A DNA stretch of 64,000 nt from Epiperipatus broadwayi (taxonomy: Eukaryota; Onychophora; Udeonychophora; Euonychophora; Peripatidae), in assembly GCA_028023455.1 (NCBI GenBank), contig JAQFVV010012441.1, positions 5,441,492 to 5,505,491 on the forward strand, read 5' to 3'. Positions 51,946-63,757 of the stretch are shown piece after piece. The position numbers were made by a program, and so were the translations under genes. The notes under the pieces are model-generated. The model was not told the DNA's origin. It was given only the letters and a program-made list of their open reading frames with translations, and made no database searches. Position 1 is the stretch's first letter. Every line of letters begins with the position of its first letter.

Positions 51946-51996
<51 letters not shown>

Positions 51997-52070
51997 CACT
52001 TCAGTAAATATCTACATATATATATATATAAAATCACTTCAGTAAATATCTACATATATGTATAATTAAC
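51946..52070. repeat. (TA)n with two ~37-base tandem units
   Basis: After a TA run (51946-51993), ATCACTTCAGTAAATATCTA plus TA units occurs twice in tandem (about 51994-52029 and 52033-52060). Confidence 0.85.
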
Positions 52071-52555
52071 ACAAATTTATAATGCAAAATATAATATTTA
52101 CATGTATTTTGGAGCTATAAACTCTCCGAAAACCATACCCAATAACTGCAGTTCCATATCTTCTTTGTCTAATTAAAAAGCAAATGAAAATTAATATACT
52201 TAAATTATGATGCTTATGATCATTTACTTACATTATTATTTATTTAGCCTTGAGCATTATTATATTTATTATCTAAGTAATATGTCAGTGGAACCAGTTT
52301 GAAAGTTATAATTGCAATTTGAAAGTTATAATTGACTATTTGTTAGTCTGCTTTTAAAACATGTTATGTTCACCTGTTAATGATGTTTCTTTAATCTTCT
52401 TTGAATAATAATTTTATTCATTGTAGTCAAGTTACAATGTTTTGTGTTTATAGAAACACATTAGACCATATATAAAGCTGGGTTATCATATTTATTGTTA
52501 TTTAAGAGGTTGCCTTAACAACACATTAAAATTGTTGATTGTTATTGCTATTGGA
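52071..52555. other. A+T-rich DNA, no recognised gene
   Basis: Only a small duplication of TTTGAAAGTTATAATTG near 52299-52333 was seen. Confidence 0.5.
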
Positions 52556-52558
52556 ATA

Positions 52559-52815
52559 CATAATCTCTCAAACTACAGAAGTACTTTCGGTTAATTCATT
52601 AACCATCCTCAACTGCCATTAAAGTCAAAAAACATAAAGGAGGCATACATTATCAACTCAAATTAGATGAATCCTGAATTTTAATGTTAGAAATGTGTCT
52701 ATTAAAATTCAGGTTTTATGGGATTTGAGTTGATAATGTTTGCTTCCATTATGTTTATTAAATTAACGAGGGTTAATGAAGTAACTGAAAGCTTTTCTGT
52801 AGATTGAGAGACCAT
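52559..52815. repeat. 257-base imperfect palindrome
   Basis: Left arm ATAATCTCTCAAACTACAGA..., right arm ending ...TCTGTAGATTGAGAGACC. The arms match with small changes over ~115 bases and meet at CTGAATTTTAAT, a 15-base loop, ATTAAAATTCAG. The left end (GAAGTACTTTC, ATTCATTAACCATC, TCAACTG) resembles the terminal sequence of Penelope-like element 3 (GAAGTACTTTC, TTTCACTGACAATC, ATCAACTG). It may therefore be the joined inverted ends of a related element. Confidence 0.8.
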
Positions 52816-52832
52816 ATATAATATTTAATTAC

Positions 52833-52970
<138 letters not shown>

Positions 52971-55900
52971 TACAATAGTTTTCAATTAACAAGCATTTTA
53001 TTTCTATTATATAATATATAATTTTTTATGATATACATTTTTAGGATTTGAGAAAGATAAAGATCTGAGGAAAGTACTTGCAATTGTACTGAAATGTCAG
53101 CTATCTAGTATTGCATCATGTGTGTGTGTACAAACCAAATGAAATAATACAGCTAATACTACAGTACATGGTGACAAATGTGCACTAATCCAAACGGATA
53201 ACTGATGAAAGAATAATAACACAATTTGTCAGGCATACTAATATATATATGCAAAGTTATTATAGATAAATAATGAAGTTGAAATAAAATTATATATATA
53301 TTTCTCAAATAATAATATTAATATGTATAAACTATAAGATTTTTTTACAATTTAAACATTCTGCAAGTCTCATTAATAAACTATTCATATAGACTTTATT
53401 ATATCATATGTGAAGAACTTTTTATCATCAATATACAGGGTAGTTGGTTGAAAATGATAGATTATTATTTCAGAGATTATTAAAATAACTGTTAAAAAGT
53501 CTGACTTGTAAATAATTCTTATAGTATGCAATATAAATTTTACAAATTGAGAAATATTTTTATATATTTTTAAGTTGCATGTTTAATCGTATTTGATTTT
53601 CGAAGAGTTTACAAATCTTTTCAGATTATGTTTTTTAATCCTTAACATTCATTTGCATAGTACTTCTCTCAATTTTATTTATCAAATAAACCTATATTGT
53701 TCCCTATATTTTCCCAAATATTAAATTACTTTTAATGATATATATATATTTTAACTTTTCAAATAAAGAAAAAATAACACAATGAATAAACGTAATAGCT
53801 CTCACTATTTCACCATTGGTGATAAAATGTGGTTGAATACACCAAAACGCATTTTTTTTTTTTTTTGAAAATTAAATAAAAAAGTGAAATTGTGTTTTAA
53901 AATATAGAATTCTGTTTACCCTTAAAAGAAAGTATAAATTAATTGCGATGATAGTTACAAAAGTATTTCACATTACTTGTAGTATTCTTAGACTGTTTTT
54001 TACGAGGCTCCTCGTCATCTGAAATCACTCTAACTCAGCCAGTTTTTATACGAAAATATTCGTTAAACATGTATTGAATTCGTTTTTAAAAGTTCTGTAC
54101 GATCATGACATCTTCCGATTTATTTTAGAAGTAAAAAATAGAAAAAAAACGCATTTAAACCTAAACAAAGAAGAAACATTATTTGTGATTGGTTCTTAGC
54201 ATGCTCTCAGCCGAAAAAGACATTCTGATTGGCTGGAAAGAACAAAGAAACTGCCTGATCAAAGAAAATAAAGAAAAACGCTGAGATTTTCATTTCAAAT
54301 ACGATTTAATTATTATAAAAGAATATTTTGAGAAATTAAAATTATTTTCAGAGAGAATAATAAAAAAACAAAATTATTTTCGAAAAATATTGAAGATTTA
54401 AGTAAATATATTGAAGATGTAGTAAAAAGAAATATTTACTTTTCTATAACGTAAAAGTCGATCTTTTTGTTTACATTATAACTTTTATGTTGCCGATATT
54501 GAATATCTTAGAATAAATAAATAGCAATTTATTTTTGAAAGAACTTTCGTTCTCTTCACAACCTGAAAAATTAATTATATACTTTTTATAAACGTATCTG
54601 AGTTGAATTTAATATTATAGGCAAATATGTTTTAACAATAGGCTTTGTCTTCAGTTTGTGAGTTGGCCAATTAAAAGATTTGATTTTTATCTGATACAAC
54701 CAATGATAAAATTAGCGGTTAAAAGGTTAATTTTAAATAAAATCTGCATTTATATGATTGTATTAGCTTTTATATTGCATATTTTAGAATTTAATCTAAA
54801 CTCTGACTTTGATAATACTAAATTGTTAAGTATTTTGGAAAAATATGTTTTAACAATTATGAGAAATTCTAACGAAGTTTTATAATAACCAAACAGTTTA
54901 AATAAATGTAACGAATTCAGCTGATTCCAGCCTTATTAAATTTTTAATCAGGGCTACACCTCTATTAAGAACTTCCAAACCAAGAAATGACTATTTTTTT
55001 TTTATTTAGAAGGGAGGCAACATTGCTCAAAAATTAAATGTTACATGATATATACGTAATTTCTTGGTTTTCTGTCATTATACTACAACAGAGATTAAAA
55101 AATAAAATTAAATAATCAAGTCGATTATACTTTCATATACTTTTGATAATGACATGTCAGTGTCATAATCATTATTGACCTGCTAATAATGTATGAGTTC
55201 TTAACAGAGCAATTATTATTATGACGCATATGTGTTGAAAGTGTAGCCACATTACCTAATTTCATGTTTAATCTCTGCTGTAATATTTTCGTATATATAG
55301 TGAGTCTAATTAAAATGAAGATTTTCATGGATGAGGAGAAGGATATTTATTTTAGTTTTATTTACTTAATTTTTTTTTTCTGTTGGTAATATTATCTTAT
55401 TCCAACATTAAAGAATGTTTCATACCAGTGATTATCTAAATAGTGTACATCATTTAAAATTATTGAAACACAATAATATTAAGAATAGCCAATTGAATAC
55501 AAAATTAATTTGAAAAATGGAAAAGATAGATTACCTCAGAGATACCTTTATTCTGCAGTGGTTCGATAATAGTTAAAAATTATATATATAACTATCTAAA
55601 TGATAAACAAACTGATTACAATATGAATTCTCTAAAGCCCAACTCTTAATATATTAGTTATTCAGTGTATACATGATGCAAAAATAAAACCTAATTCTGC
55701 AGAAAAAGCATGATCAATCATGTTTTTAAAAAATGAAATGAGTGATTTTCTGAAACAGCTGTTTTACAAAGAATAATTCAGTTTTCACATCATATAGGGA
55801 ATGAAAAAGTAGTATAATGTAAATAGCGATTTAAAGATTAAATATACCGTATAATAAAGATTAAATATAGATACACAATGATGATATAATTTCAGCCACC

Positions 55901-57110
55901 TATAAAATTTTAGTACTTTTTTTTTCATATGTCAAATGCGTTGACCGGGAGCTCACGCGGCAATGTTTGATAAAAACCATCATACATTTATTTCAAACTT
56001 TTCCTCATTTCGTACTTGACATCTTTTGAAAGAAGAAGCAATTGTGCACTACATTACCACACGCGCGCGCATATATATATATATTGTATATGTAATCGAT
56101 ATTTTAAATAATGACCATCTAAAACAAATTAACACTATCAAAAACACAAATCCTTTAATAGCTTAATATATATACACATATGTGACTGTTTTTGTATATA
56201 AGTTATCAACATAAATCCGAGATAAAAATCAAGGTATAAGTTTTCCCAAGTTTAAGATTCTGACAAAAAACTGACATAATTGTATACTTTTAATACAAAG
56301 CACTGCTTTTAATATAAAATTACTTAAAAATATAATAAAGTAAAATTGAGAACAACCTATTTTGTAGTGTAGCTTTCTCATGGGAGTAGATTATATAAGC
56401 CTTTGAAAATGAATTTTTTTTTATTAACTACTTTATTTTATTAAATTTAAAATAGAAAAATATTCTCTGGGCATTTTTTTTATGAGACGTAAGTTGATAA
56501 AACCAACATTTTATTTCTCCTAAAGCAAAAATTTATTATATAAATATTTTAAAAAAATAATTTTTATTTTTATTGAATTATTTAAACAATAACAATTTTC
56601 TTTTAAAATAATATTTATTTATTTTCAAATACTTTATGTACTTTTATTAATAAACCTTTCTATTTTTTATGTACTCAAAAGAAAAATTTAGAATCATCCA
56701 TGTTTGCTTTTAACCTTATTTCTGGTTTGCAAAACACATTTTAATTTAAAATTCAAACTATAAAGAATTAATACAAAAGACGTCATTGATTTTTAACAAG
56801 TATGTTAAACGTTATGCTGCCTACAAACATAAAAAGAAATAAACTGCAAAAATTACGGAATTGCAATAAGTATACATTATCTTCTTATTTTTTCCTAAGA
56901 CGTGATGTGGTTTAAAAATAGCTTTTGTTTTTAAAGAATATCATAATTTTTTTGTGTGTATAAGCCATTTGCTTTAAAAATTTGTTAGTCTTCTCTATAA
57001 AATAATCACATCGTATATTAAATTACATATTTTTCTTCCTCTTATATAAATGTTTGTTTTCATTTCACAATCGATGTCTTATTTCTTTCAGCAATGATTA
57101 TTATACAATT
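52971..57110. other. A+T-rich DNA, no recognised gene
   Basis: The region includes the paired CCAAT-type boxes at 54186-54232 and a frame 54658-54885 (plus) that is hydrophobic and unrecognised. A short inverted pair ACTACAACAGAGATTAAA / TTTAATCTCTGCTGTAAT lies at about 55081 and 55268. Small (CG)n(TA)n runs occur near 56062-56084. No gene could be supported. Confidence 0.5.
54186..54232 (-). promoter_or_regulatory. paired inverted CCAAT boxes
   Basis: TGATTGG occurs at 54186 and again at 54226, in a patch of higher G+C (about 54180-54290). The pairing and spacing recall 17468-17504 in reverse. No transcription unit was identified. Confidence 0.2.
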
Positions 57111-57115
57111 TTAAT

Positions 57116-57199
57116 AGGTTAGCGACAGCTGCTTTACAAGCAGTTGTCCCAAGTTAACGGGTTCGCTTCCCGGCTGATGCTATGACACATAAGAAAAAA
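57116..57199 (+). mobile_element. tRNA-derived SINE, copy 3 (5' truncated)
   Basis: It starts at GGTTAGCGACAGCTGC, so the acceptor 5' strand and most of the A box are missing. The anticodon arm GCTGC-TTTACAA-GCAGT is the clearest among copies (the loop would give UAC). The B box GGTTCGCTTCC and the end GGCTGATGCTATGACACATA with an A tail match the other copies. Confidence 0.82.
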
Positions 57200-60100
57200 A
57201 AATTAATTTATTATTTGTATTATAATGATGCTATACTTTTAAACAAAAAGACCAAGAGATTTAAATATTCTTTGCTCACTTCACGTTTATATTTTAACAA
57301 ATTGTCATACAATTGACTTAAACCTTTATTATTCTGTTCTATGCAAAACTAAATGATTGGTATTATGTCTTTCAACTCCATACATATCATATCTCATAGT
57401 GTTATTTTATATTACAATAACAATATTCTTTTATTTACAATCAACTGTAGCAAGGACCATCATTTGTTTTTTTAAATTTCTGAAGCAACAATGTAAACAA
57501 TGATTACAATCAATGAACATTAAATAGTAAAGTAGTTCAGATATTTATAACCAGTTTCTAACAAATTGGCATTCAGCATGGGATATGGTTTTCAGTATTT
57601 TAGTGTACTTTAATAATAACTTGTTATTCCAGTGGATTGACAATTTAAACTTCAAAAAATTTTAAACTAAAATAAGAAATTTAAATAAGTTATAAATCTG
57701 ATATCAAGTTAGTAAATTGTAGCTGACTAAAGATTGAATTGTGCTGATATTCTAAGTTCTTGTTTTCAAATATGACAAATTATAAAGTGAAATGTTTTAT
57801 ACCTTATGTTAATGTTGACTCTATTTCTATTTATCATACTAATTTTACTTACTATAATAAATTAATATTTCATTAAAGGAAAAAAGTTACTTCACTACTC
57901 TCTATACACAAATATTAAATAATGTACCACTATTTAATAGACTTGTCAAGAAAGTTATAGGTGGGAGAAGGGAAGCAGGTGTTTTTGCTTGGATTAATTT
58001 TTAGTTAACATTAGCTAAACCTAAGAGGCTATGCAATATAGAGGTAGAAAACTGTCTATCATGCCTGTAAGGTTGGATTCCAAAATGCAGAAATAAGACA
58101 TTTTTCAAGAAGTTTATAATTTTATAGCTGACTCATAGATAATCAAGATAATCATCCAACATTAGTTAGTAAAGGGACATCTAGTTAATAGACAGATGGT
58201 AAAAGATATACCATTCAGTAATTGGTAAACTTAGTAAGCAATATTTTCTTTTTCACTGTTCTTCTATTCTACTAGGAGTAGCTATTTGAATTCCACCTGC
58301 TTTGCAGTAGACGATTTATTTATATAGGTTGTTTAACTTTCTTGTATACTCATTTACTTACAACACTGAGTTGTTCTTTGGGATAACTATTGGCTGAATA
58401 TTTTAAAGACATTAAAAAAAAATATTCAGCCTGGCATAAAATCAGGTCAAAGATTTGGTAAATGCATAAACAACACTGCTTCATAATTTATATATATATA
58501 TATTGTAAATATCGATAAGACTATCTATATTTTAAAAATTATCATTTGTTATTAAAAAAAAATCTCTTTGAGTTGATGTTTATATATGAAGTATTATTAA
58601 TGTTTATGGTTATTAGGTATAGTTATTGTTTGAAGTTATTATTTTATTTATATGTTGATGGTACATCGTTATGAATATTTAATTATTATAAATAAATAAA
58701 GACATATAAATTGTTGATTATATAAAAAATTATTTTATTTGCAGTGATTATTAAAAAAATGCAATATTATTATTTATGTATATTTTTAAAGCTGTCAAAT
58801 AAATTTTCAATTTAATATTTTTTATATATATGCTTGATATTTTATTTTTTTTTAATGTTAATTGTTTAAAATAAAATATGTGTAACAATGGTTTTCAAAA
58901 CAGCATTTGCTAGCAGTGGAACAACAGCAACAACAAACAAAAAGAGGCCATTATTATTAGGATAGTGATTAAAAAAACAAAAAGGATAAAATTTTGTTGT
59001 ACTTTGTTTCTTTGAAATTACCATTCTTCAGAATATTGGAATAAGATAGATTTCTATGGTAAATACATAAATCATGACAGGCTAATAGAGATATATCACA
59101 GCTAAGAGGCTGCACCATTTTCTTTCATTTATTCCAAGGCAATTTAAAAAGAAAAACTAGGCAAATTTCAATACATGAATTTCATCGTGTTTGAAGCCGA
59201 AATTTGACATAGCTATCTGGAATCTATAATGGTCAATCTAATAATAATCTGGAGGTAACTAGAATTAATATATTGGATTTAACATTTCAATTTATTTATT
59301 TACTTTTCAAGGAAAGAAATTTTAGAAGGATAAAAATATGCATACATCCAAGAATTGACAATTTTCTCTAACGTGATAGTTTCTTCACTTTAACTAGAAT
59401 GCATTCTAATATTAAACGGATAAAGAAATAAAACAATGGAATAAGTTGACTTTTGAAGGAAAACTGGACATGTGAACTTTGAAAGGTAGTCAATAATTTT
59501 ATATGTATAAATGATATATAAATATATTTTTGAGATTGATATTTTTGTTTACTTTTATTTTTCATTATAAAAATATAACGTTTTATAAATATTCAATTCA
59601 AGCATCTTGTTTTCTAACAGCAATAAACGTTTAACAGGTGTCAAAATTAACACTTAAGTAATTTAAAATCTTAAAGTATGGCTTATAAGTTTGGGTTGCA
59701 TATGAGTTGTTATGTATATTTTAATAAGTAAATTTATTTTCGCAAATTTTTATTATAAAAATTGTTTTATTATTAATTTATTTCCATTTGTTTTTTTAAC
59801 TTTATATAATGATTCTTATGCATACCAAAACAATAATTTATATATATTTGCTGTATATAATATTTTTTTTTTATTATTTTAAATATCTGAAAAGTATAAA
59901 TATGGATTTGTATTAAAATTAATACCTACTTGTTAAGCACAGATATGTCTTTATCTATTTAATATATATACTTATTGCAAGTATATATGTATATTTATTA
60001 TTTGGGTTTGTATTTAAAACATTGATATTACCTAAAATTAAACCCTAATATAAAAATAAAGGATGTACTATTTGTTTTATAAGTAATGCCTTTGTAATTT

Positions 60101-60545
60101 ATTTGAAAGAGTATTAATATTTTATTCTTATTTTTCTTTTAATGCCAGAGTCATTATGAAATTAATTGAATTCACAATTTAATAGAGGATAACTTCATAT
60201 TTCACTTATTGTTTAGTCTTTAGGCCACTTACACATATTATTATTCATTGATATGTTTAGATATACATAAATTTACATAATAGATGTGTATACTGGATTT
60301 AATAGAATTCCCTTTGTTTCTGATATATATTTGATTAGTTAGTCATATCCACCTTGAAAATAAATTATAATGATAGATCTCATTGCTCTCTATGATTTTA
60401 GATTTATTTCATGTATAGCTAGTTGAAAGGGCATATAAACAATTTATTTAAATATAACTGGGATAATTTTGTCTTTCTTCATTTAAATTATACAATTTAT
60501 TATATTAGGCTTTCTCAACAATTGGATTCATTTAGATTATATATA
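57200..60545. other. A+T-rich DNA, no recognised gene
   Basis: No coding sequence was recognised; the frame 59368-59565 (minus) is low-complexity. A small TA run lies at 58490-58504. Confidence 0.55.
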
Positions 60546-60551
60546 TTCCAT

Positions 60552-60952
60552 TACGTTTATCATCCAATGTTTGAAGCATTATTTTCTTCTCATATATTGA
60601 TGTTCCATTACATTTGAGGTATAATATGTTTATATGATATATTGTCCATTACATTTGGCACCACAAACTGTTGGTCCCAGTTAACTGATAATTGGTATAA
60701 TGGAGTAAAAGTATGTTCCATTACATTTGGACGCCATAACGTGGTCAGCATAATATGTTCGTTTAATTATTCATTACATTTGGTGTATCAAAGTTAGGGG
60801 CTTGGTTAACTAATGATTATTGTTGCAAAAGTTCATATGTTTATTTTCATTTGAGATCATATAAAGATACATTCCATTATATTTCGCTTTCCCAATGTTT
60901 GGGGCCTTCTTTCTTCAATTTAAATGGAATGCAGCAAGTACGTTCCATTACA
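60552..60952 (+). repeat. array of CCATTACATTTGG motifs (LTR-end/PBS-like)
   Basis: TTCCATTACATTTGG or a variant occurs at about 60547, 60603, 60648, 60714, 60768, 60871 and 60938. Several are followed by a GCC/CACC-like string and then AACGTGG, CAAAGTTAGGGG or CAATGTTTGGGG. TTACATTTGGCGCC plus AACGTGG is the usual look of a retroelement LTR end and primer-binding site. Spacing is 45-100 bases. The frames 60423-60617 and 60851-61141 run through it and are not genes. The array ends where Penelope-like element 2 begins. Confidence 0.6.
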
Positions 60953-61097
60953 ATATATAATCAAAACTACCCCAAATCTAAAATTAAACCAGATCAGCAT
61001 AAAAATAATATTAAAACACAACCTAAGGTTTCACTGCTACAAGCAGACTTCTCATGTGTAAAGAACTACAAAAAAACTACACAATATATATATACTA

Positions 61098-61406
61098 TTA
61101 AACACTACCCACAAATCCATTCACTTCCCATCCACCCTTAATATTAAAAGAACTCTTAAATAAGTTAATTGATTCAGAATAATAAATTTTCAATAATAAA
61201 GACTCTTTAATTCTTCTTTTGATTTCATTTCTCTCAAAGAAGACAACCTTAGCTTCATCAAAATCAATAGTGTGACCTGTATCTTTTTCATGGACATACA
61301 GAGCAGAACTAAGATATCTATTTTTAACTCTACTTTTATGAACCTTTATTCTTTCATTTAAACTCAAACTACTCTGACCTATGTAAACCTTCTTACAAAT
61401 AAACAA
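61098..61406 (-). pseudogene. inverted C-terminal copy of element 2 nuclease
   Basis: A 102-codon frame almost identical to the last ~100 residues of the plus-strand protein, from CKKVYIGQSS to VNGFVGS. Differences include K for E after FDEA, S for A in YYSESIN, and V for F at the end. A one-base deletion in the cysteine region (TTTGTAAG for TTTTGTAAG) shifts the frame, so the upstream GVVYF part is read in another frame up to 61475. It is the inverted pseudo-LTR arm. Confidence 0.88.
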
Positions 61407-61497
61407 GGAATAAAATATACTACACCAGGAATAGTCTTTCTATCAAAAACTACTTTTGTATTATTTAATAAATAATATATATTTTTAATAAGTAATA

Positions 61498-61521
61498 TAT
61501 ATATATATATATATATATATT
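61498..61521. repeat. (TA)n at the inverted-arm junction
   Basis: A TA run flanked by AATAAGTA on one side and TACTTATA on the other, so the junction itself is palindromic. Confidence 0.9.
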
Positions 61522-62571
61522 ACTTATAAAGGTAATTTTTATAAGATTAAGGAAGGGTGGATAATAGGTTATATTATTTCTCCTTTAGTATGTTCAGTTT
61601 ATATTAGTTTTATGGAAGAGTAAATTATTATTAAAAAGAATTGTTTATATGTAAAATTATTTGTCAGTTATGTTGATGATTGTTTATTTGTAGTTGAGAA
61701 TGATAAATTGAAGGAATTTGTAAATGAGTTTAATTTAAAATTTGTGTTAGAAGGAGGGGGGTTAGATTTTGGTAAGTTAAAATTTTTAAATCTTTTGGTG
61801 ATTAGAAATATAGAAACTAATTGTTTATTGTGCAGTCATTTAGTTAAAAGTAAAGAATTAAGATCTATAATTAAACCTGATAGCTATCAGTCTGTATCTC
61901 ATAAAGTAGCTGCTTTAAGGAATTATTGTCATAGAAATATTAAATTAAATAATTCTAGTGGGGTAGCTTTGTTTCAAAAATATCAATTCTATAAAGATTA
62001 TTTGAGTGTTGGATACTCTGATAAATTTGTTAAAAGTATTTTATTTAATAGTAATATTTGTAAGGATGTAAAGGTTAAAGAAAAATATTTTATTTTTTTG
62101 CCATTTAAATTGTCTTCTTATACAATTGTGTGTAGAAATAGTAAATTGTTTGGAAATAAGAAAATTACTTGGAAAAGGGGTGTTACATTGAATAATTTAT
62201 TAAATAATACAAAAGAAGTTTTTGATAGAAAGACTATTCCTGGTGTAGTATATTTTACTCCTTGTTTATTTTGTAAGAAGGTCTACATAGGTCAGAGTAG
62301 TTTGAGTTTAAATGAAAGAATAAAAGTTCATAAAAGTAGAGTTAAAAATAGATATCTTAGTTCTGCTTTGTATGTCCATGAAAAAGATACAGGCCACACT
62401 ATTGATTTTGATGAAGCTGAGGTTGTCTTCTTTGAGAGAAATGAAATTAAAAGAAGAATTAAAGAGTCTTTATTATTGAAAATTTATTATTCTGAAGCAA
62501 TTAACTTATTTAAGAGTTCTTTTAATATTAAGGGTGGATGGGAAGTGAATGGATTTGTGGGTAGTTTTTAA
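61522..62571 (+). pseudogene. Penelope-like RT plus GIY-YIG protein, 5' truncated
   Basis: In one frame from 61522, motif B appears as KEGWIIGYIISPLVCSV (61549 onward), then a TAA at 61621-61623. Motif C follows as SYVDDCLFVV with YVDD at 61669-61680, both aspartates intact. The thumb and connector follow (FLPFKLSSYTIVCRNSKLFG). The GIY-YIG domain is TIPGVVYFTPCLFCKKVYIG (YIG at 62284-62292). It continues with NERIKVHKSR (arginine, histidine), KESLLLKIYY (glutamate) and AINLFKSSF (asparagine), and the protein ends at 62571. The region before motif B, including motif A, is absent. The nuclease looks intact. Only the stop and the truncation prevent a product; the open part from 61624 is 315 codons. 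Confidence 0.9.
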
Positions 62572-62741
62572 TAGTATATATGTTGTGTAGTTTTTTGTAG
62601 TTCTTTATATTTGAGAAATCTGCTTGTAGCAGTGAAACCTTAGGTTGTGTTTTAATATTATTTTTGTGCTGGTTTGGTTTAATTTTAGATTTGGGGTAGT
62701 TTTGATTTTATATTGACTAGTTTAGCTTTATGCTTGTAATG

Positions 62742-62800
62742 TTTATATATATATATATATATATGTGTATGTGTGTGTGCGTGCGTGCATGCACATGTTG
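62742..62800. repeat. compound (TA)n(TG)n(CG)n microsatellite
   Basis: A TA run then TG/CG-rich units, directly after the right end of Penelope-like element 2. Confidence 0.92.
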
Positions 62801-63625
62801 TTTATATATATGTGCATGGATTTGTGTGAACGTTTATTTGGATTCATCAATTTATACATTTTATTATAATGTTAGTATTATATCAAAATTATATTTGCAT
62901 TCTTCTAGCTATATTCTCGATACCTGATATCTTTTAGGGATAATTTCTGAAATATGATAGTTGAACCTAGTCCAAATAAGTGCATGTATATTTGGTATAC
63001 TTGCCGAATCCAAAGTATGTGTGCACATTTTTAACTTGCAAAGATTTTTGTTTTACTACTGTTTTCAATTAGCATCCTTCATGTCAATTTGATTACATAT
63101 ATAAATTGTTTATTTTAAAATAGGTTTGTCTAAAGTCCATTTTTCATTTAATAACATTAAGTCTCTACAAAAGAAGCATTCATTAATTAAAAACAAAATA
63201 TAAAAATTTTCAAATGCACACATATCTAACCCTAAAATATTTTTTAGTGAATTATTAAATGTATATATAAAAAGACATATTATGTATATTACATAAGTTT
63301 TAACATAATAAGACAGAAAAAAAAAGATTTCATTACTGCATATATGTAGGGAAGTGTGGTAAGTTTACATTTGTTGCTCCTTTTCATCATAATGCATTCA
63401 ATGTAGCCCCAAATGTTGATATGTTAATTATTAAATGGTAAATATGTTTTTTTTGGTAAAATCAATAAATATAATGTTATAAACAAAATGCAGTGCAAGT
63501 ATCTATCATACTATATTGGTGAGCCAAAACAAATTAATGAAATGATGAATATGAATTGTTACATAAAAAATATATTATTCTGTGCATATATTTCAGTTTG
63601 TTTAAAGAATATTCAGATTATTTGT
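62801..63625. other. A+T-rich DNA, no recognised gene
   Basis: Nothing recognisable in either strand. Confidence 0.5.
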
Positions 63626-63642
63626 AATGAAAGTGTTTATTT

Positions 63643-63757
63643 ATTTATTTTTTTCCATATGTCATAGCATCGCTGGGAGGCGAACCTGCAACAACTGTCT
63701 GTAACCAACTGCTTCCTTACAAGGTAGCTGCTCTGACCTCTCGGCTAACAATGCTTG
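63643..63757 (-). mobile_element. tRNA-derived SINE, copy 4
   Basis: On the minus strand it starts CAAGCATTGTTAGCCGAGAG and carries B box GGTTCGCCTCC. It ends GCGATGCTATGACATATGG with an A-rich tail. GCATTG pairs with CGATGC. A 13-base target duplication, AAAGTGTTTATTT, is present at 63630-63642 and 63762-63774, showing insertion by LINE-type retrotransposition. Confidence 0.87.

Larger units (their letters stand above)
50899..51955 (+). mobile_element. Penelope-like element 3, inverted arms
   Basis: Inverted arms 50899-51342 (minus) and 51584-51955 (plus) flank a unique core, 51343-51583. The outer ends are AATAATTCAAACAAATATAT and its complement. The core plus right arm encode the connector and GIY-YIG domain on the plus strand; the left arm repeats only the 3' part in reverse. 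The right arm lacks about 30-70 bases of coding sequence that the left arm keeps. No reverse transcriptase remains. A (TA)n run follows at 51950-51993. Confidence 0.82.
60947..62741 (+). mobile_element. Penelope-like element 2 with inverted 3'-end copy
   Basis: The left arm 60947-61475 is an inverted copy of the right end 62195-62741, with the outer ends CATTACAA and TTGTAATG. The left arm lacks a ~19-base stretch (TTTAGCTTTATGC region). Between the arms lie a TA-rich linker (61476-61520) and the 5'-truncated RT (from 61522). This is the best preserved of the three Penelope-like copies, with a single in-frame stop in the retained coding part. Confidence 0.9.
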
